Program-made: the position numbers and the translations under genes
Assembly (NCBI GenBank): GCA_965277445.1
Contig: CBDICY010000034.1
Span: forward strand, 68,329-132,328
Length of the DNA: 64,000 nt
Direction of reading: 5' to 3'
Source of the DNA: JAFMDF01 sp965277445
GTDB lineage: Bacteria; Bacteroidota; Bacteroidia; Chitinophagales; Saprospiraceae
In this document: positions 1-7,364 of the stretch, piece by piece
Position numbering within the stretch: position 1 is the stretch's first letter
Layout of the letters: each line of letters opens with the position of its first letter
The notes under the pieces: generated by a model
What the model was told of the DNA's origin: nothing
Database searches by the model: none
The model's input: the letters and a program-made list of their open reading frames with translations, nothing else

Positions 1-86
1 GGCGCATCAATCGTGAAGTTTACCAGTACCGACGACTAAAAAAGGAGATAGAAGTTTATGATAATTTCTTCTCGCAAGATTCATAA
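1..86 (+). CDS. TraI-like conjugal transfer protein, C-terminal end only
   Basis: The frame starting at base 3 runs into the window from the left and ends at TAA 84-86. Its last 27 residues (RINREVYQYRRLKKEIEVYD, then a short tail) are nearly the same as the C-terminus of the protein at 1857-2492 (RRINREVYQYTRLKKEIEVF). This is therefore the end of a fifth member of the tandem TraI-like family that fills 173-3155. Nothing can be said about its N-terminus, which lies outside the window. Confidence 0.75.
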   Translation, partial: RINREVYQYRRLKKEIEVYDNFFSQDS

Positions 87-172
87 TTTGTTTTCATAGG
101 TGTGTGTAATGGGAAGGCTTTTCGAGTGGCCTTCCCTACTACTCCATTTGATTTACCAAACTAATATTCAGT

Positions 173-805
173 ATGAAGAACCTAAGATTCAAAAGGTCTT
201 TCCTCCTTTTGGGGCTGGTCTGCCTATTCAATGTTGCCAATGCTCCAACAATGGAGGCGCAAATTCTAGCCTCTCCCGTTTTTGATGTCGGCAATAATCT
301 GATTGGCGGTATTCAAAAAGTAGTGATGACAGCCTCAAAGGCGATAAGGGAAGAAATTTTGCCTTGGAAAGAACGGATTTCTAAAGTACAAGACTTTTTT
401 AAAAAGGCATCTGAAACGGTCAATTTGGTCATTCGGAATTTGAAAATGACGCATGACCTCATTGAAACAGAGGAAAAAATCAATCGGCTTTTTACTCGGT
501 CGATTAACCAGATTAATGCCTCCGAAAATGTGCTACAGAAATGGAAGTACCAATGGATTCTAGGGCAACTCTATTGGGAGTCCCGAAATATTTTTGGTGC
601 TTTTGACCTAGCACATAAAGAAGGGCAAGGTGTGATGGATGATGAGGGTCGGATTAGAATTATACAACAAACCTTAAAACAAGCTCGAACCATTTATCGA
701 GCGATGAGGTCAACTATTCGGAGAGCGAATAGAGCTACTTATAAATTCGAACGACAAAAAAGGGAGTTGGAAGTTTTTAATCGCCTGTTTGGTAAAGAGA
801 ATTGA
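173..805 (+). CDS. traI-like: TraI-like secreted helical conjugation protein, paralogue B1
   Basis: This 210-residue protein has an N-terminal signal segment (charged start, then LLLGLVCLFNVANA) and is otherwise alpha-helical, with many Lys/Arg/Glu heptads and a basic C-terminal helix ending ELEVFNRLF. Length, signal peptide and position directly ahead of a traJ gene fit the TraI (DUF4141-like) proteins of Bacteroidetes conjugative elements, which are thought to play a VirB5/TrbJ-type role in the periplasm or at the pilus. It belongs to the B subtype: the mid-region reads ENVLQKWKYQWILGQL and lacks the Asp-rich loop found in its A-type neighbours. The next gene begins 1 bp after its stop. The family assignment rests on context and fold-like features, not on a search. 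Confidence 0.7.
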   Translation: MKNLRFKRSFLLLGLVCLFNVANAPTMEAQILASPVFDVGNNLIGGIQKVVMTASKAIREEILPWKERISKVQDFFKKASETVNLVIRNLKMTHDLIETEEKINRLFTRSINQINASENVLQKWKYQWILGQLYWESRNIFGAFDLAHKEGQGVMDDEGRIRIIQQTLKQARTIYRAMRSTIRRANRATYKFERQKRELEVFNRLFGKEN

Positions 806-806
806 T

Positions 807-1439
807 ATGGAATTTCTAAGAACATACTTATGCTTAGGACTGCTATTACTAGCTCCCATTTCAATTGCTCAAATTCCTGTTGGGGCGGTGGTGGACCCTA
901 GTTTAATAGGAAGCAATACCATTGTTTCTCTAGCAGAAGGGGTCACTAATTTCTTGCTCAAAAAGGAACGACCCTTGCAAGAAAACATCAAAAATATTCA
1001 AGAATTCTTCCGAAAAGCAGAAACGGTCGTTTCATCCGCAATTCGCAATATGAGAATGGTACGAGAAATTGTAGAAACTGAGAAAGACATTATTGAACTC
1101 TACACTCGCTCTATTAATAAATTGAACGAACCGATTGATGAAGATGGCGACGGCATAGATGATTTAGAGTTTTTGGATAAGTGGAAACAGGTACAAATTC
1201 TACTAGCTTTTACAAAAGAGGCGGCGTCCGTTTTTGAACTCTTTCAGAATCTTATCGAAAATGATGCCTTTACCATGAATGACAAAGGACGAATTATCTT
1301 TTTGGAAAAGACCTACAAAGATATGCGTCAAATCAAAAGTGCCATGAGGGCTCAACTTCGCAGAATCAATAAACAGATTTATACTTATCGACGGCAACGG
1401 CGACAATTGATGGTTTATAGTCGTCTTTTCGAAAGTTAA
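807..1439 (+). CDS. traI-like: TraI-like secreted helical conjugation protein, paralogue A1
   Basis: The likely start is ATG at 807, one base after the previous stop; the upstream TTG at 789 would put charged residues ahead of the signal peptide (FLRTYLCLGLLLLAPISIAQ). The mature part is about 190 residues of helix. It differs from the B subtype by an Asp-rich loop, DEDGDGIDDLEFLDKWK, that looks like a DxDxDG calcium-binding loop as in EF-hands or TSP3 repeats. The C-terminus ends QLMVYSRLF, the family signature. It sits in the same + strand operon as the other copies and probably acts in the same periplasmic step of mating-channel or pilus assembly. Calcium binding is inferred from the motif only. 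Confidence 0.7.
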   Translation: MEFLRTYLCLGLLLLAPISIAQIPVGAVVDPSLIGSNTIVSLAEGVTNFLLKKERPLQENIKNIQEFFRKAETVVSSAIRNMRMVREIVETEKDIIELYTRSINKLNEPIDEDGDGIDDLEFLDKWKQVQILLAFTKEAASVFELFQNLIENDAFTMNDKGRIIFLEKTYKDMRQIKSAMRAQLRRINKQIYTYRRQRRQLMVYSRLFES

Positions 1440-1450
1440 AAATAGATACC

Positions 1451-1852
1451 ATGAGAAATATTACATCTTCTTTAATAGACTTCATCTCACAAAAAATCAA
1501 AGCTATGATGCGTTTAAATATAATTAAATCAATCTTTAATTTTTTCGGTTTTAAAATCAAATTTTTACTGGAAGAACCTGACTCAACACCTAATTGGTCA
1601 AAAGGAAATTGTAAAGTTATTCAACTCGAAAAATTTCAAAAGGCGAGCAAAATTCCAGATGATAGTACAAATGTAGCACACCATTCCATTGATAGCATAC
1701 CACCCGAAATTAGAAGTATAATCATGTATAATATAATGGAAGCATTTTCTGCAAAACTTCCAACACCCTATCATCAAAGGAAAATAATGAGGGTTGGTAA
1801 AACGAAAAGCCATAGAAATGAAAAGTATCAAATTCTACAAAATTTAAATTAG
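1451..1852 (+). CDS. Unknown 133-residue protein inside the TraI-like array
   Basis: No family is recognised. The predicted protein is basic, begins with a hydrophobic amphipathic stretch (IIKSIFNFFGFKIKFLL near residues 24-40) without a clean signal cleavage site, and contains a helix-rich middle (PPEIRSIIMYNIMEAFSAKL). It fills the gap between two A-type TraI-like paralogues, 11 bp after one and 4 bp before the next, so it would be co-transcribed. The spacing supports a real gene, but base composition is more AT-rich than its neighbours, which suggests a later insertion. It could also be a decayed remnant. Confidence 0.4.
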   Translation: MRNITSSLIDFISQKIKAMMRLNIIKSIFNFFGFKIKFLLEEPDSTPNWSKGNCKVIQLEKFQKASKIPDDSTNVAHHSIDSIPPEIRSIIMYNIMEAFSAKLPTPYHQRKIMRVGKTKSHRNEKYQILQNLN

Positions 1853-1856
1853 CATC

Positions 1857-2492
1857 ATGAACAAAGCATTCTATCTTAAAATAGGAATTCTGATAGGATT
1901 CTGTTTGCTAACTAATCCTATCTACCCACAAGTACCCATTGTAGATTATTTTGGAAGATGGTTGAGCAAAACTTCTTCAGTTGTACAACAAGCCTCTCAA
2001 TTTATTAAAGAGACGGCTGCCCCATTGGTGGACACGTTTAAGAAGACCCAACAGTTTTTTCAAAAAGCACAAACTTTTGTGAGCCATGTGGTCAAGAATC
2101 TGCGCTATATCGAAAAGATTATAGAGACCCATCAGGATATTAGAAGACTATTTGACAATGCCATTACAGGACTCAATGCTAACCCCGATTTAAATGAAGA
2201 TGGTATGGATGATTTGGATTTCCTAGATAAGTGGAAACATGCGCAAATTCTATTGGCCATTTCAACGGAAGCAACTTCTGTTTTTGAAATTTTCACCAAT
2301 ATTATTGAGCAGGACGCTTTCACAATAGATGATAAAGGCAGGGTACAAATTATCAAGGAGACGTATCAGGAAATGTTGAAATTGAAACGAGCAATGAGAG
2401 GGCAACTAAGGCGCATCAACCGAGAAGTCTATCAATATACTAGATTAAAAAAGGAAATTGAGGTGTTTGATAATTTGTTTAAAATCAAGTGA
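1857..2492 (+). CDS. traI-like: TraI-like secreted helical conjugation protein, paralogue A2
   Basis: This 211-residue protein has a signal peptide (YLKIGILIGFCLLTNPIYPQ) and the same helical layout as its neighbours. It is an A-type member: the loop DLNEDGMDDLDFLDKWK repeats the Asp-rich motif of the 807-1439 copy, and the segment AISTEATSVFEIFTNIIEQD matches it closely. The C-terminus RRINREVYQYTRLKKEIEVF is almost the same as the partial copy at the window start, so those two are probably the most recent duplicates. The stop codon TGA (2490-2492) lies inside the left arm of a large dyad. Confidence 0.7.
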   Translation: MNKAFYLKIGILIGFCLLTNPIYPQVPIVDYFGRWLSKTSSVVQQASQFIKETAAPLVDTFKKTQQFFQKAQTFVSHVVKNLRYIEKIIETHQDIRRLFDNAITGLNANPDLNEDGMDDLDFLDKWKHAQILLAISTEATSVFEIFTNIIEQDAFTIDDKGRVQIIKETYQEMLKLKRAMRGQLRRINREVYQYTRLKKEIEVFDNLFKIK

Positions 2493-2540
2493 CTGACTGG
2501 CTAATAGTTATCCCCCAATCCCTATTAGCTGGCAGTCACT
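2488..2540 (+). terminator. Stop-codon-overlapping dyad between TraI-like genes
   Basis: Left arm AGTGACTG (2488-2495) plus GCTAATAG (2500-2507) pairs with CTATTAGC (2522-2529) plus CAGTCACT (2533-2540), with a small internal loop between the two helices. The TGA stop of the upstream gene lies in the left arm. There is no T-tract, so it is more likely an mRNA processing or stabilising hairpin than a classical intrinsic terminator. Confidence 0.5.
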
Positions 2541-2555
2541 CAAACTACTTGCTCT

Positions 2556-3155
2556 ATGTGCAAATTTATTGCCACCATTTTAATCAACTGTCTCTTTTAC
2601 ATAATTGGAATAGCCCAAGTAACCACCGTCATTGATGGAGAACATAATGCCACTACGAAAATTGAGGCATTAACCGAAACGGCAGCTACTGGACTCAAAC
2701 AATTTTTCGAAAGTCCCTTCATTGAAAAAATTTCTAAAGTGCAGACTTTCTTTAAAGATGCCAGTCAGTTAGTCAGTAAAATAGTTCAGAATCTTAGGAT
2801 GACTCGGCAATTGATTGAAACGGAAAAAGAGATTTATGAACTCTTCATACGTTCTTTAGACCAAATTGATAAAGCCGAAGATTTCGCAGGTAAATGGCGA
2901 TACCGCTGGATACTGTTACAACTCTTTAATGAATCCACTCGAATCTTTGAAGTCTTTGATATTGCTACGCAGCAGAACATGGGCATCATCGATGATAAAG
3001 GAAGAATTCTTCTAATCAAAAAAGCTTTAAAACAAGCTAAAACAGTCAAATCAGCAATGAAAACTACTGTTCGCAGAACCAATAGAGCTTGGTATAAATT
3101 GAAAAGGAATCAGAAAGAATTTGAAACGTTTGCTAAACTTTTTAAGAAATCGTGA
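2556..3155 (+). CDS. traI-like: TraI-like secreted helical conjugation protein, paralogue B2
   Basis: This 199-residue protein has a signal peptide (FIATILINCLFYIIGIAQ) and belongs to the B subtype with the gene at 173-805. Both have a KW(R/K)YRWIL-like segment, no Asp-rich loop, and a very similar C-terminal helix (KSAMKTTVRRTNRAWYKLKR here, RAMRSTIRRANRATYKFERQ there). It is the copy nearest traJ. As in CTnDOT-type elements, where a single traI precedes traJ, the protein is expected to act in the periplasm during mating-apparatus assembly. Why several versions are kept is not visible in the sequence. Confidence 0.7.
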   Translation: MCKFIATILINCLFYIIGIAQVTTVIDGEHNATTKIEALTETAATGLKQFFESPFIEKISKVQTFFKDASQLVSKIVQNLRMTRQLIETEKEIYELFIRSLDQIDKAEDFAGKWRYRWILLQLFNESTRIFEVFDIATQQNMGIIDDKGRILLIKKALKQAKTVKSAMKTTVRRTNRAWYKLKRNQKEFETFAKLFKKS

Positions 3156-3159
3156 TTGG

Positions 3160-3204
3160 GGTTTGGTAACTGGGGATTATCATTAACCAGTTGCCAACCA
3201 AACC
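3160..3204 (+). terminator. Dyad between the TraI-like array and traJ
   Basis: GGTTTGGTAACTGG (3160-3173) pairs with CCAGTT (3187-3192) plus CCAA and CCAAACC (to 3204), leaving short bulges. It begins four bases after the upstream stop. Architecture is like the dyads at 2488 and 4253, although the sequence is different. No T-tract follows. Confidence 0.4.
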
Positions 3205-3247
3205 TGTTCCGCATTTTAATCGGAATCACAAAAACAACTTAAAATAA

Positions 3248-3257
3248 ACATTCGCTT
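3248..3257 (+). promoter_or_regulatory. ACATTCGCTT element abutting the traJ start
   Basis: The decamer ACATTCGCTT directly precedes ATG 3258. The same ten bases directly precede the traK ATG (4351-4360), and a third copy stands at 4319-4328. Two exact placements against start codons suggest a translation-initiation or leader element. Confidence 0.4.
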
Positions 3258-4256
3258 ATGGGGGAATTTTACAATATTCAACAAGTATTAGAAATCATTA
3301 GAAACGATTTAATCACCATCGGTGCAGACATCGTTTGGGTTGGACAAGCCATTGCTGCCATTGGAGCCTTGCTCTATATCGCCAAACTTTCCTACGAAGG
3401 AATGCTAGGTGGTAATTTATTTACCCTCAGAACCCTTCGTCCTTTTGCCATTGCCTTAGTACTGGCTTTATATCCTCAATTCATGCTAGTCATTGATGGC
3501 ATGGCAATGAGTGTAAATATTGCGCTAGGTACTGCCATCATCACCGATGAAGTGCGAGTCACCGAAATTTTAAAAACCCGTGACCTCAATCCTGAAACCG
3601 AAGATGACCAACACTTAATTGGCATCGAAGATATTCACGCAGAAGAAGATGCTGGTATTGCCGCTACCATTAATCGATTGACGGATGCCGTCACCGAAAA
3701 CTTAAATGTTTTTAAATGGGTAGGAGAAAAATTCTATCAGGCGATGATGCGCTTTTTGGAGGAAATACTATTCCGCCTCTCTCATGCCATTCTAGTGATT
3801 ATCAATTCTCTTCGGGTCTTCTTTCTGGTGGTCTTATATATCGCTGGTCCACTCGTCATTGGTATATCTGTTTTCCCAGGCTTTGAGGCGGCTTATATGA
3901 AATGGCTCGCTCGATATTTGTCTGTCCACCTCTGGCTCGGCATCGGCAATGTCTTTGAGGCGATAGCGGTCCGACTTTGGCGAATCATTGTAGAAAATGG
4001 TGGTTTTTGGACTAAGGGGTTAGGTTTAGAAGATACCGTTAACTCAGTAATCCTTACCCAATGGGCTTGGATGTTTTTATTGATTCTAATTGTGGGTTAT
4101 ATCACCGTCCCTATTGTGGCAGGTTGGGTTATCTCTGGTGCAGGTATTGGCCAAAGTGGAGCTTTATTGTCTGCTGCAATTGGCAAAGGTGCAGTCGGAA
4201 CTGGTAGGGCTGTTGTCAAAGGAGTTGAAAGAGCTAGGTATAATCCGAATAAGTGA
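3258..4256 (+). CDS. traJ: TraJ-like VirB6/TrbL-type membrane protein
   Basis: This 332-residue polytopic membrane protein has hydrophobic segments near residues 23-40 (VWVGQAIAAIGALLYIA), 60-80, 165-205 (VIINSLRVFFLVVLYIAGPL), 215-235 and 270-300 (WAWMFLLILIVGYITVPIVA), and ends with a glycine-rich and basic tail. This matches the TraJ proteins of Bacteroidetes conjugative transposons, which form the inner-membrane VirB6-like part of the type IV secretion channel. It lies downstream of the TraI-like genes and upstream of traK, the CTnDOT order. The ATG is directly preceded by ACATTCGCTT, a decamer also found exactly before traK, in place of a purine-rich ribosome site. Confidence 0.85.
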   Translation: MGEFYNIQQVLEIIRNDLITIGADIVWVGQAIAAIGALLYIAKLSYEGMLGGNLFTLRTLRPFAIALVLALYPQFMLVIDGMAMSVNIALGTAIITDEVRVTEILKTRDLNPETEDDQHLIGIEDIHAEEDAGIAATINRLTDAVTENLNVFKWVGEKFYQAMMRFLEEILFRLSHAILVIINSLRVFFLVVLYIAGPLVIGISVFPGFEAAYMKWLARYLSVHLWLGIGNVFEAIAVRLWRIIVENGGFWTKGLGLEDTVNSVILTQWAWMFLLILIVGYITVPIVAGWVISGAGIGQSGALLSAAIGKGAVGTGRAVVKGVERARYNPNK

Positions 4257-4298
4257 TTAGTAATTGGTTTTTGGACTAGTCCCCAATCAACTAATCAC
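4253..4298 (+). terminator. Nested dyad between traJ and traK
   Basis: GTGATTAGT (4253-4261) pairs perfectly with ACTAATCAC (4290-4298). Inside it ATTGG (4263-4267) pairs with CCAAT (4283-4287), around the palindrome GGACTAGTCC (4273-4282). The traJ stop TGA (4254-4256) is in the left arm. It would form a very stable stop-codon hairpin. Confidence 0.5.
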
Positions 4299-4360
4299 CA
4301 TTCACCAGCTCATGATAAACATTCGCTTGCTAAATCAACGTCCATGATGGACATTCGCTT

Positions 4361-5089
4361 ATGAAAGAACTATTTCTAAAAATTATAGGTGTCCCTCCAA
4401 AAAAGGAAGTTGATGCAGAACAACCAACAACTGAAGGGGAAATTGAAACACCACTTAATACTAAAAGATTACACAGCCTTATGAATATTGATACTGCTTT
4501 CAGGCAAACTCGACTCATTGCTATCCTAACGCTCATTAGTTCTTTTCTCTTTTGTGCAATGGTGATGGTTGTGGCTATGAATATGGTCACCAAAGGGAAA
4601 GGTAAAATCTACATTACCAATGGTTACGGCAACACTTTAACTGCTTATCAAATCGCTGCTAATGAAAATCGAAAAGCAGAGGTCAAAGCACAGGTTCGGA
4701 ATTTTCATGCCTTATTATATGATATCACTCCTAATCCTGATGAAATCAAAGAAAAGGTGGACCAGGTGCTATTAATGGGTGACGCATCGGTTAAAGCCTT
4801 TATGGATAAAAGAGGAGATAGCTATTACAAAAAACTGATTTCGTCTAGTGTAGAAATCAAATATGAATTAGATTCCATCAAAGTCAATATTGATGTTTAT
4901 CCCTACAAAGCGGTACAGTATGGAAAAGAAATCGTGCAAACCCAAGTTGGTTTTCTGGTTAAAAATCTAATTACCTCTTTGGATTTAAGAGAGGTCGCCC
5001 GTTCCGATGATAATCCACATGGTTTACTAATTGGTGGATTTGAAGTCCATAAAAATAACCGCATTCAATTTGTGGAAATGAATAAATAG
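4361..5089 (+). CDS. traK: TraK-like VirB8-type transfer protein
   Basis: This 242-residue protein has a cytoplasmic N-terminus of about 55 residues, one membrane segment (TRLIAILTLISSFLFCAMVMVV) and a periplasmic domain of about 150 residues. The domain contains the run NFHALLYDITPNPDEIKEKV typical of TraK proteins of Bacteroidetes conjugative elements. It is thought to be the VirB8-like assembly factor that links the inner-membrane complex to the core complex. It is somewhat longer than the usual 207 or so residues because of the extended N-terminus (KKEVDAEQPTTEGEIETPLN). The ATG follows ACATTCGCTT at 4351-4360 and a GTCCAT/ATGGAC palindrome. Confidence 0.85.
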   Translation: MKELFLKIIGVPPKKEVDAEQPTTEGEIETPLNTKRLHSLMNIDTAFRQTRLIAILTLISSFLFCAMVMVVAMNMVTKGKGKIYITNGYGNTLTAYQIAANENRKAEVKAQVRNFHALLYDITPNPDEIKEKVDQVLLMGDASVKAFMDKRGDSYYKKLISSSVEIKYELDSIKVNIDVYPYKAVQYGKEIVQTQVGFLVKNLITSLDLREVARSDDNPHGLLIGGFEVHKNNRIQFVEMNK

Positions 5090-5108
5090 AACCGAGAGTA
5101 GAGAGCAG

Positions 5109-5184
5109 AGATTAGAGACGGCAAGCAGCAATCTCTCTTATCTCTTCTCGCCTCCCTGCCTCTATCGGCAGGCAGGTCTAATCT
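5109..5184 (+). repeat. Imperfect dyad with GC-rich palindrome between traK and traM
   Basis: AGATTAGA (5109-5116) and TCTAATCT (5177-5184) form outer arms. Inside lies CCTGCC (5155-5160) against GGCAGG (5167-5172, again at 5171-5176), surrounded by purine/pyrimidine-biased text. The GC-rich CCTGCC palindrome is of the type scattered through Bacteroidetes genomes. No traL-sized ORF fits here, so traL appears to be missing from the usual order. Confidence 0.45.
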
Positions 5185-5192
5185 TAAAAATT

Positions 5193-6452
5193 ATGAGCAA
5201 ACTAACACAACTTTTTAAAGGAACAAGTGGAGGTGTTCCCAAAATCCTATTTGTACTACCTTTTGTAATTATAACATTTGGAGGGATAATCTATTTAACG
5301 ACCAATCTCCAAAAAGGAACGGTTAAGAAAAAGGTGCAAGCCGCATCTATGGCGGTTGGTTTACAAGATGACATTAATTACATCTCTACCAAAACCAAAG
5401 CTAGTGAGGTCTTTGCCCTCTCCAAAAAGGAAATGATAAAAGCTGAAAAGAGTGAAAGCTTTCTGATGGCAAGAGCCAAAAGAAAGTTGGACAAATCTGT
5501 TTTCTCGGAAAGCATGGGTGTAAATGATGAAACGTTAGCTGGTTTTGATGCCGACCTCTCTCCTACCCTATCGGATAATCCAGAAACTATACCCGGCGTT
5601 TCTACTACCCATATGGAAGTTGATTCGATTCAGGCAACTGACGACCTTAATTTTCTGATGAATAAAATCAAGGAAGATAAAAAAAGCAAATATCATATTT
5701 TAGAAGAACAAAGAAAACAGCGTTTAGCCAATGCTAAATTAGAGAATAAACGAAAACGAGAATCCTTAGACCAAAGTACGCTAAGTGCCGAGGCTGCTGC
5801 TTATCAAAAAGGATTAGCAGATAGTCAAAAACGATATGATGCTTTTCATGGTACAAGTACTCAAGGTTCAACTAAGCCTAACAATAAAAAATCAAAAAAG
5901 AATGGGCTTTCCTTCAGTACGACTACTGGTCTAAAAGATGACTTGAACTTAAACGTCAAAAAAGTACCAGTTATTAATTCCGATAATTTAACGCCTATTG
6001 ACCCTTTAGCGGCACAAGCTAAAGCATTAAAAGCAGTTATTGACCAAAAACAGAAATTTAGAACGGGAGATAAAATTCAGTTGCGAATCTTGGAGGCTGG
6101 TGTATATGGACAATTTGGTATTCCCAAAAACACCTTATTATATGGTATCTGCTCCATTAGTAGCAATCGACTTTTTGTTAATATCTCTTCCATCAATCTC
6201 AACGGTAAAGTTATCCCCTCTTCTCTATCCGCTTATGATTTGGATGGTATTCCAGGCATTTATATTGATGGAGCGTACCAAGATGCTACTAAACAAGCCA
6301 TCAATCAAGGTTTAGCTGATGCTGGTAATCTTGGTTTAAGAAACACCCTTGGAAACTTATCTATTAGGCTGGGTAGAAAAGCCAATCAAAAACAAACTGC
6401 TTTTGTTCCTGCTGGATATCAGGTGTTGCTTTACGATTCACAGCACCTTTAA
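5193..6452 (+). CDS. traM: TraM-like VirB10-type core-complex protein
   Basis: This 419-residue protein has a single N-terminal membrane anchor (ILFVLPFVIITFGGIIYLTT, residues about 19-38). A long charged, coiled-coil-prone linker follows (residues about 60-270, with EEQRKQRLANAKLENKRKRE). The C-terminal domain of about 150 residues carries the TraM hallmarks GDKIQLRILEAGVYGQFGIP and GIYIDGAYQDATKQAINQGL. Such proteins span the envelope and form the VirB10-like part of the outer core complex. It is followed after 12 bp by traN. The C-terminal region is well kept and shows no truncation. Confidence 0.87.
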   Translation: MSKLTQLFKGTSGGVPKILFVLPFVIITFGGIIYLTTNLQKGTVKKKVQAASMAVGLQDDINYISTKTKASEVFALSKKEMIKAEKSESFLMARAKRKLDKSVFSESMGVNDETLAGFDADLSPTLSDNPETIPGVSTTHMEVDSIQATDDLNFLMNKIKEDKKSKYHILEEQRKQRLANAKLENKRKRESLDQSTLSAEAAAYQKGLADSQKRYDAFHGTSTQGSTKPNNKKSKKNGLSFSTTTGLKDDLNLNVKKVPVINSDNLTPIDPLAAQAKALKAVIDQKQKFRTGDKIQLRILEAGVYGQFGIPKNTLLYGICSISSNRLFVNISSINLNGKVIPSSLSAYDLDGIPGIYIDGAYQDATKQAINQGLADAGNLGLRNTLGNLSIRLGRKANQKQTAFVPAGYQVLLYDSQHL

Positions 6453-6464
6453 ATAATCTTCAAT

Positions 6465-7364
6465 ATGAGAAAACTAACATTTTTAGGGGTAGGGTTACTC
6501 TGCGCTATGCAACTCCTTGGTCAAAACACTATCATCCAAATTATGGAAAATCAAACTTCCCATTTGGTTTTTCCTTCCGATATTATCTATACCGATATTG
6601 GAGATAATGAAAACTACATTATTAGCTATACCAATAATATTTTACGGGTAAAAGGTGTCAGAACAAATAAGCAGACTAACTTAACGGTACTAACGAAAGA
6701 CCAACGTTTCTATTCGTTTTTTGTCATGCACTTTGATAACCCACAACTCAATTACTTTATTACTACCAGAATGGCTATTAAAGTGTTAGAGCATACGGAT
6801 AATAAATCACCACCTCTTGTTCCTACGTCTGCTAAGGCTACCTCCAAAACAGAAATTAGAAGGGTCAATTTACCTGTTCGTAAACATTCCAATACGGCTA
6901 CTATTGATGACAACCCTGCCCGCCCAAAGCAGTCGGGCAGGTTATTCGATAAAGCGGTCTCTTTACTGCAGAAACCTCATTTGTTCGATTACATCGGTGC
7001 CAGTCATGGAGACATTCAACTCAAAGTAACAGGTATCTACCATAGCTTAGATAATTGCTTTTTAGTCTATGAAATTAGAAACCGAGGAGCAATTCCCTAT
7101 GATATTTCTTACGTAGAATTTGGTATCAAAGAACGAAAGCGCCCTAAAAAGGCAGCACTACATGAACATCAGTTAGCCCCCCTTTTTACCGTCAAAGAAG
7201 ATATTACCAGGGTACTCCCCTATCAAGTTAATGAATATGTAGCCGTATTTGGCAAAGTTACTGTTCCCAATGACCGCCTGTTTTATATGGAGGTCGTCGA
7301 GGATGGTCGAAATATTACGCTGGATATTCTTTTTCATAAACTGCCTATCAAACGGTTAAGATGA
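6465..7364 (+). CDS. traN: TraN-like VirB9-type core-complex protein
   Basis: This 299-residue protein has a signal peptide (FLGVGLLCAMQLLGQ) and the TraN (DUF4138) layout. An N-terminal beta domain follows, with motifs VFPSDIIYTDIGDNENYIIS and LTVLTKDQRFYSFFV, and a C-terminal domain with VYEIRNRGAIPYDISYVEFG. It is expected to pair with TraM in the VirB9/VirB10-like outer core. Between the two domains a GC-rich palindrome (CCTGCCCG at 6915-6922 against CGGGCAGG at 6934-6941) is read through in frame as part of the linker. The gene overlaps the next start by 4 bp (ATGA-type coupling). Confidence 0.85.
   Translation: MRKLTFLGVGLLCAMQLLGQNTIIQIMENQTSHLVFPSDIIYTDIGDNENYIISYTNNILRVKGVRTNKQTNLTVLTKDQRFYSFFVMHFDNPQLNYFITTRMAIKVLEHTDNKSPPLVPTSAKATSKTEIRRVNLPVRKHSNTATIDDNPARPKQSGRLFDKAVSLLQKPHLFDYIGASHGDIQLKVTGIYHSLDNCFLVYEIRNRGAIPYDISYVEFGIKERKRPKKAALHEHQLAPLFTVKEDITRVLPYQVNEYVAVFGKVTVPNDRLFYMEVVEDGRNITLDILFHKLPIKRLR
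6915..6941 (+). repeat. GC-rich palindromic repeat inserted in the traN linker
   Basis: CCTGCCCG (6915-6922) and CGGGCAGG (6934-6941) form a perfect 8-bp stem with an 11-nt loop. GC content is far above the surrounding gene. It encodes NPARPKQSGRL in frame between the two TraN domains, so it looks like a tolerated insertion of a mobile palindrome of the kind common in Bacteroidetes. Confidence 0.5.

Noticed and set aside
100..285. 61-residue ORF overlapping the first full TraI-like gene
   Set aside because: Out of frame with a clear signal-peptide protein starting at 173 and of non-protein-like composition.
5090..5192. A missing traL gene in the traK-traM gap
   Set aside because: The gap is only 103 bp, occupied by a dyad, and has no usable frame.
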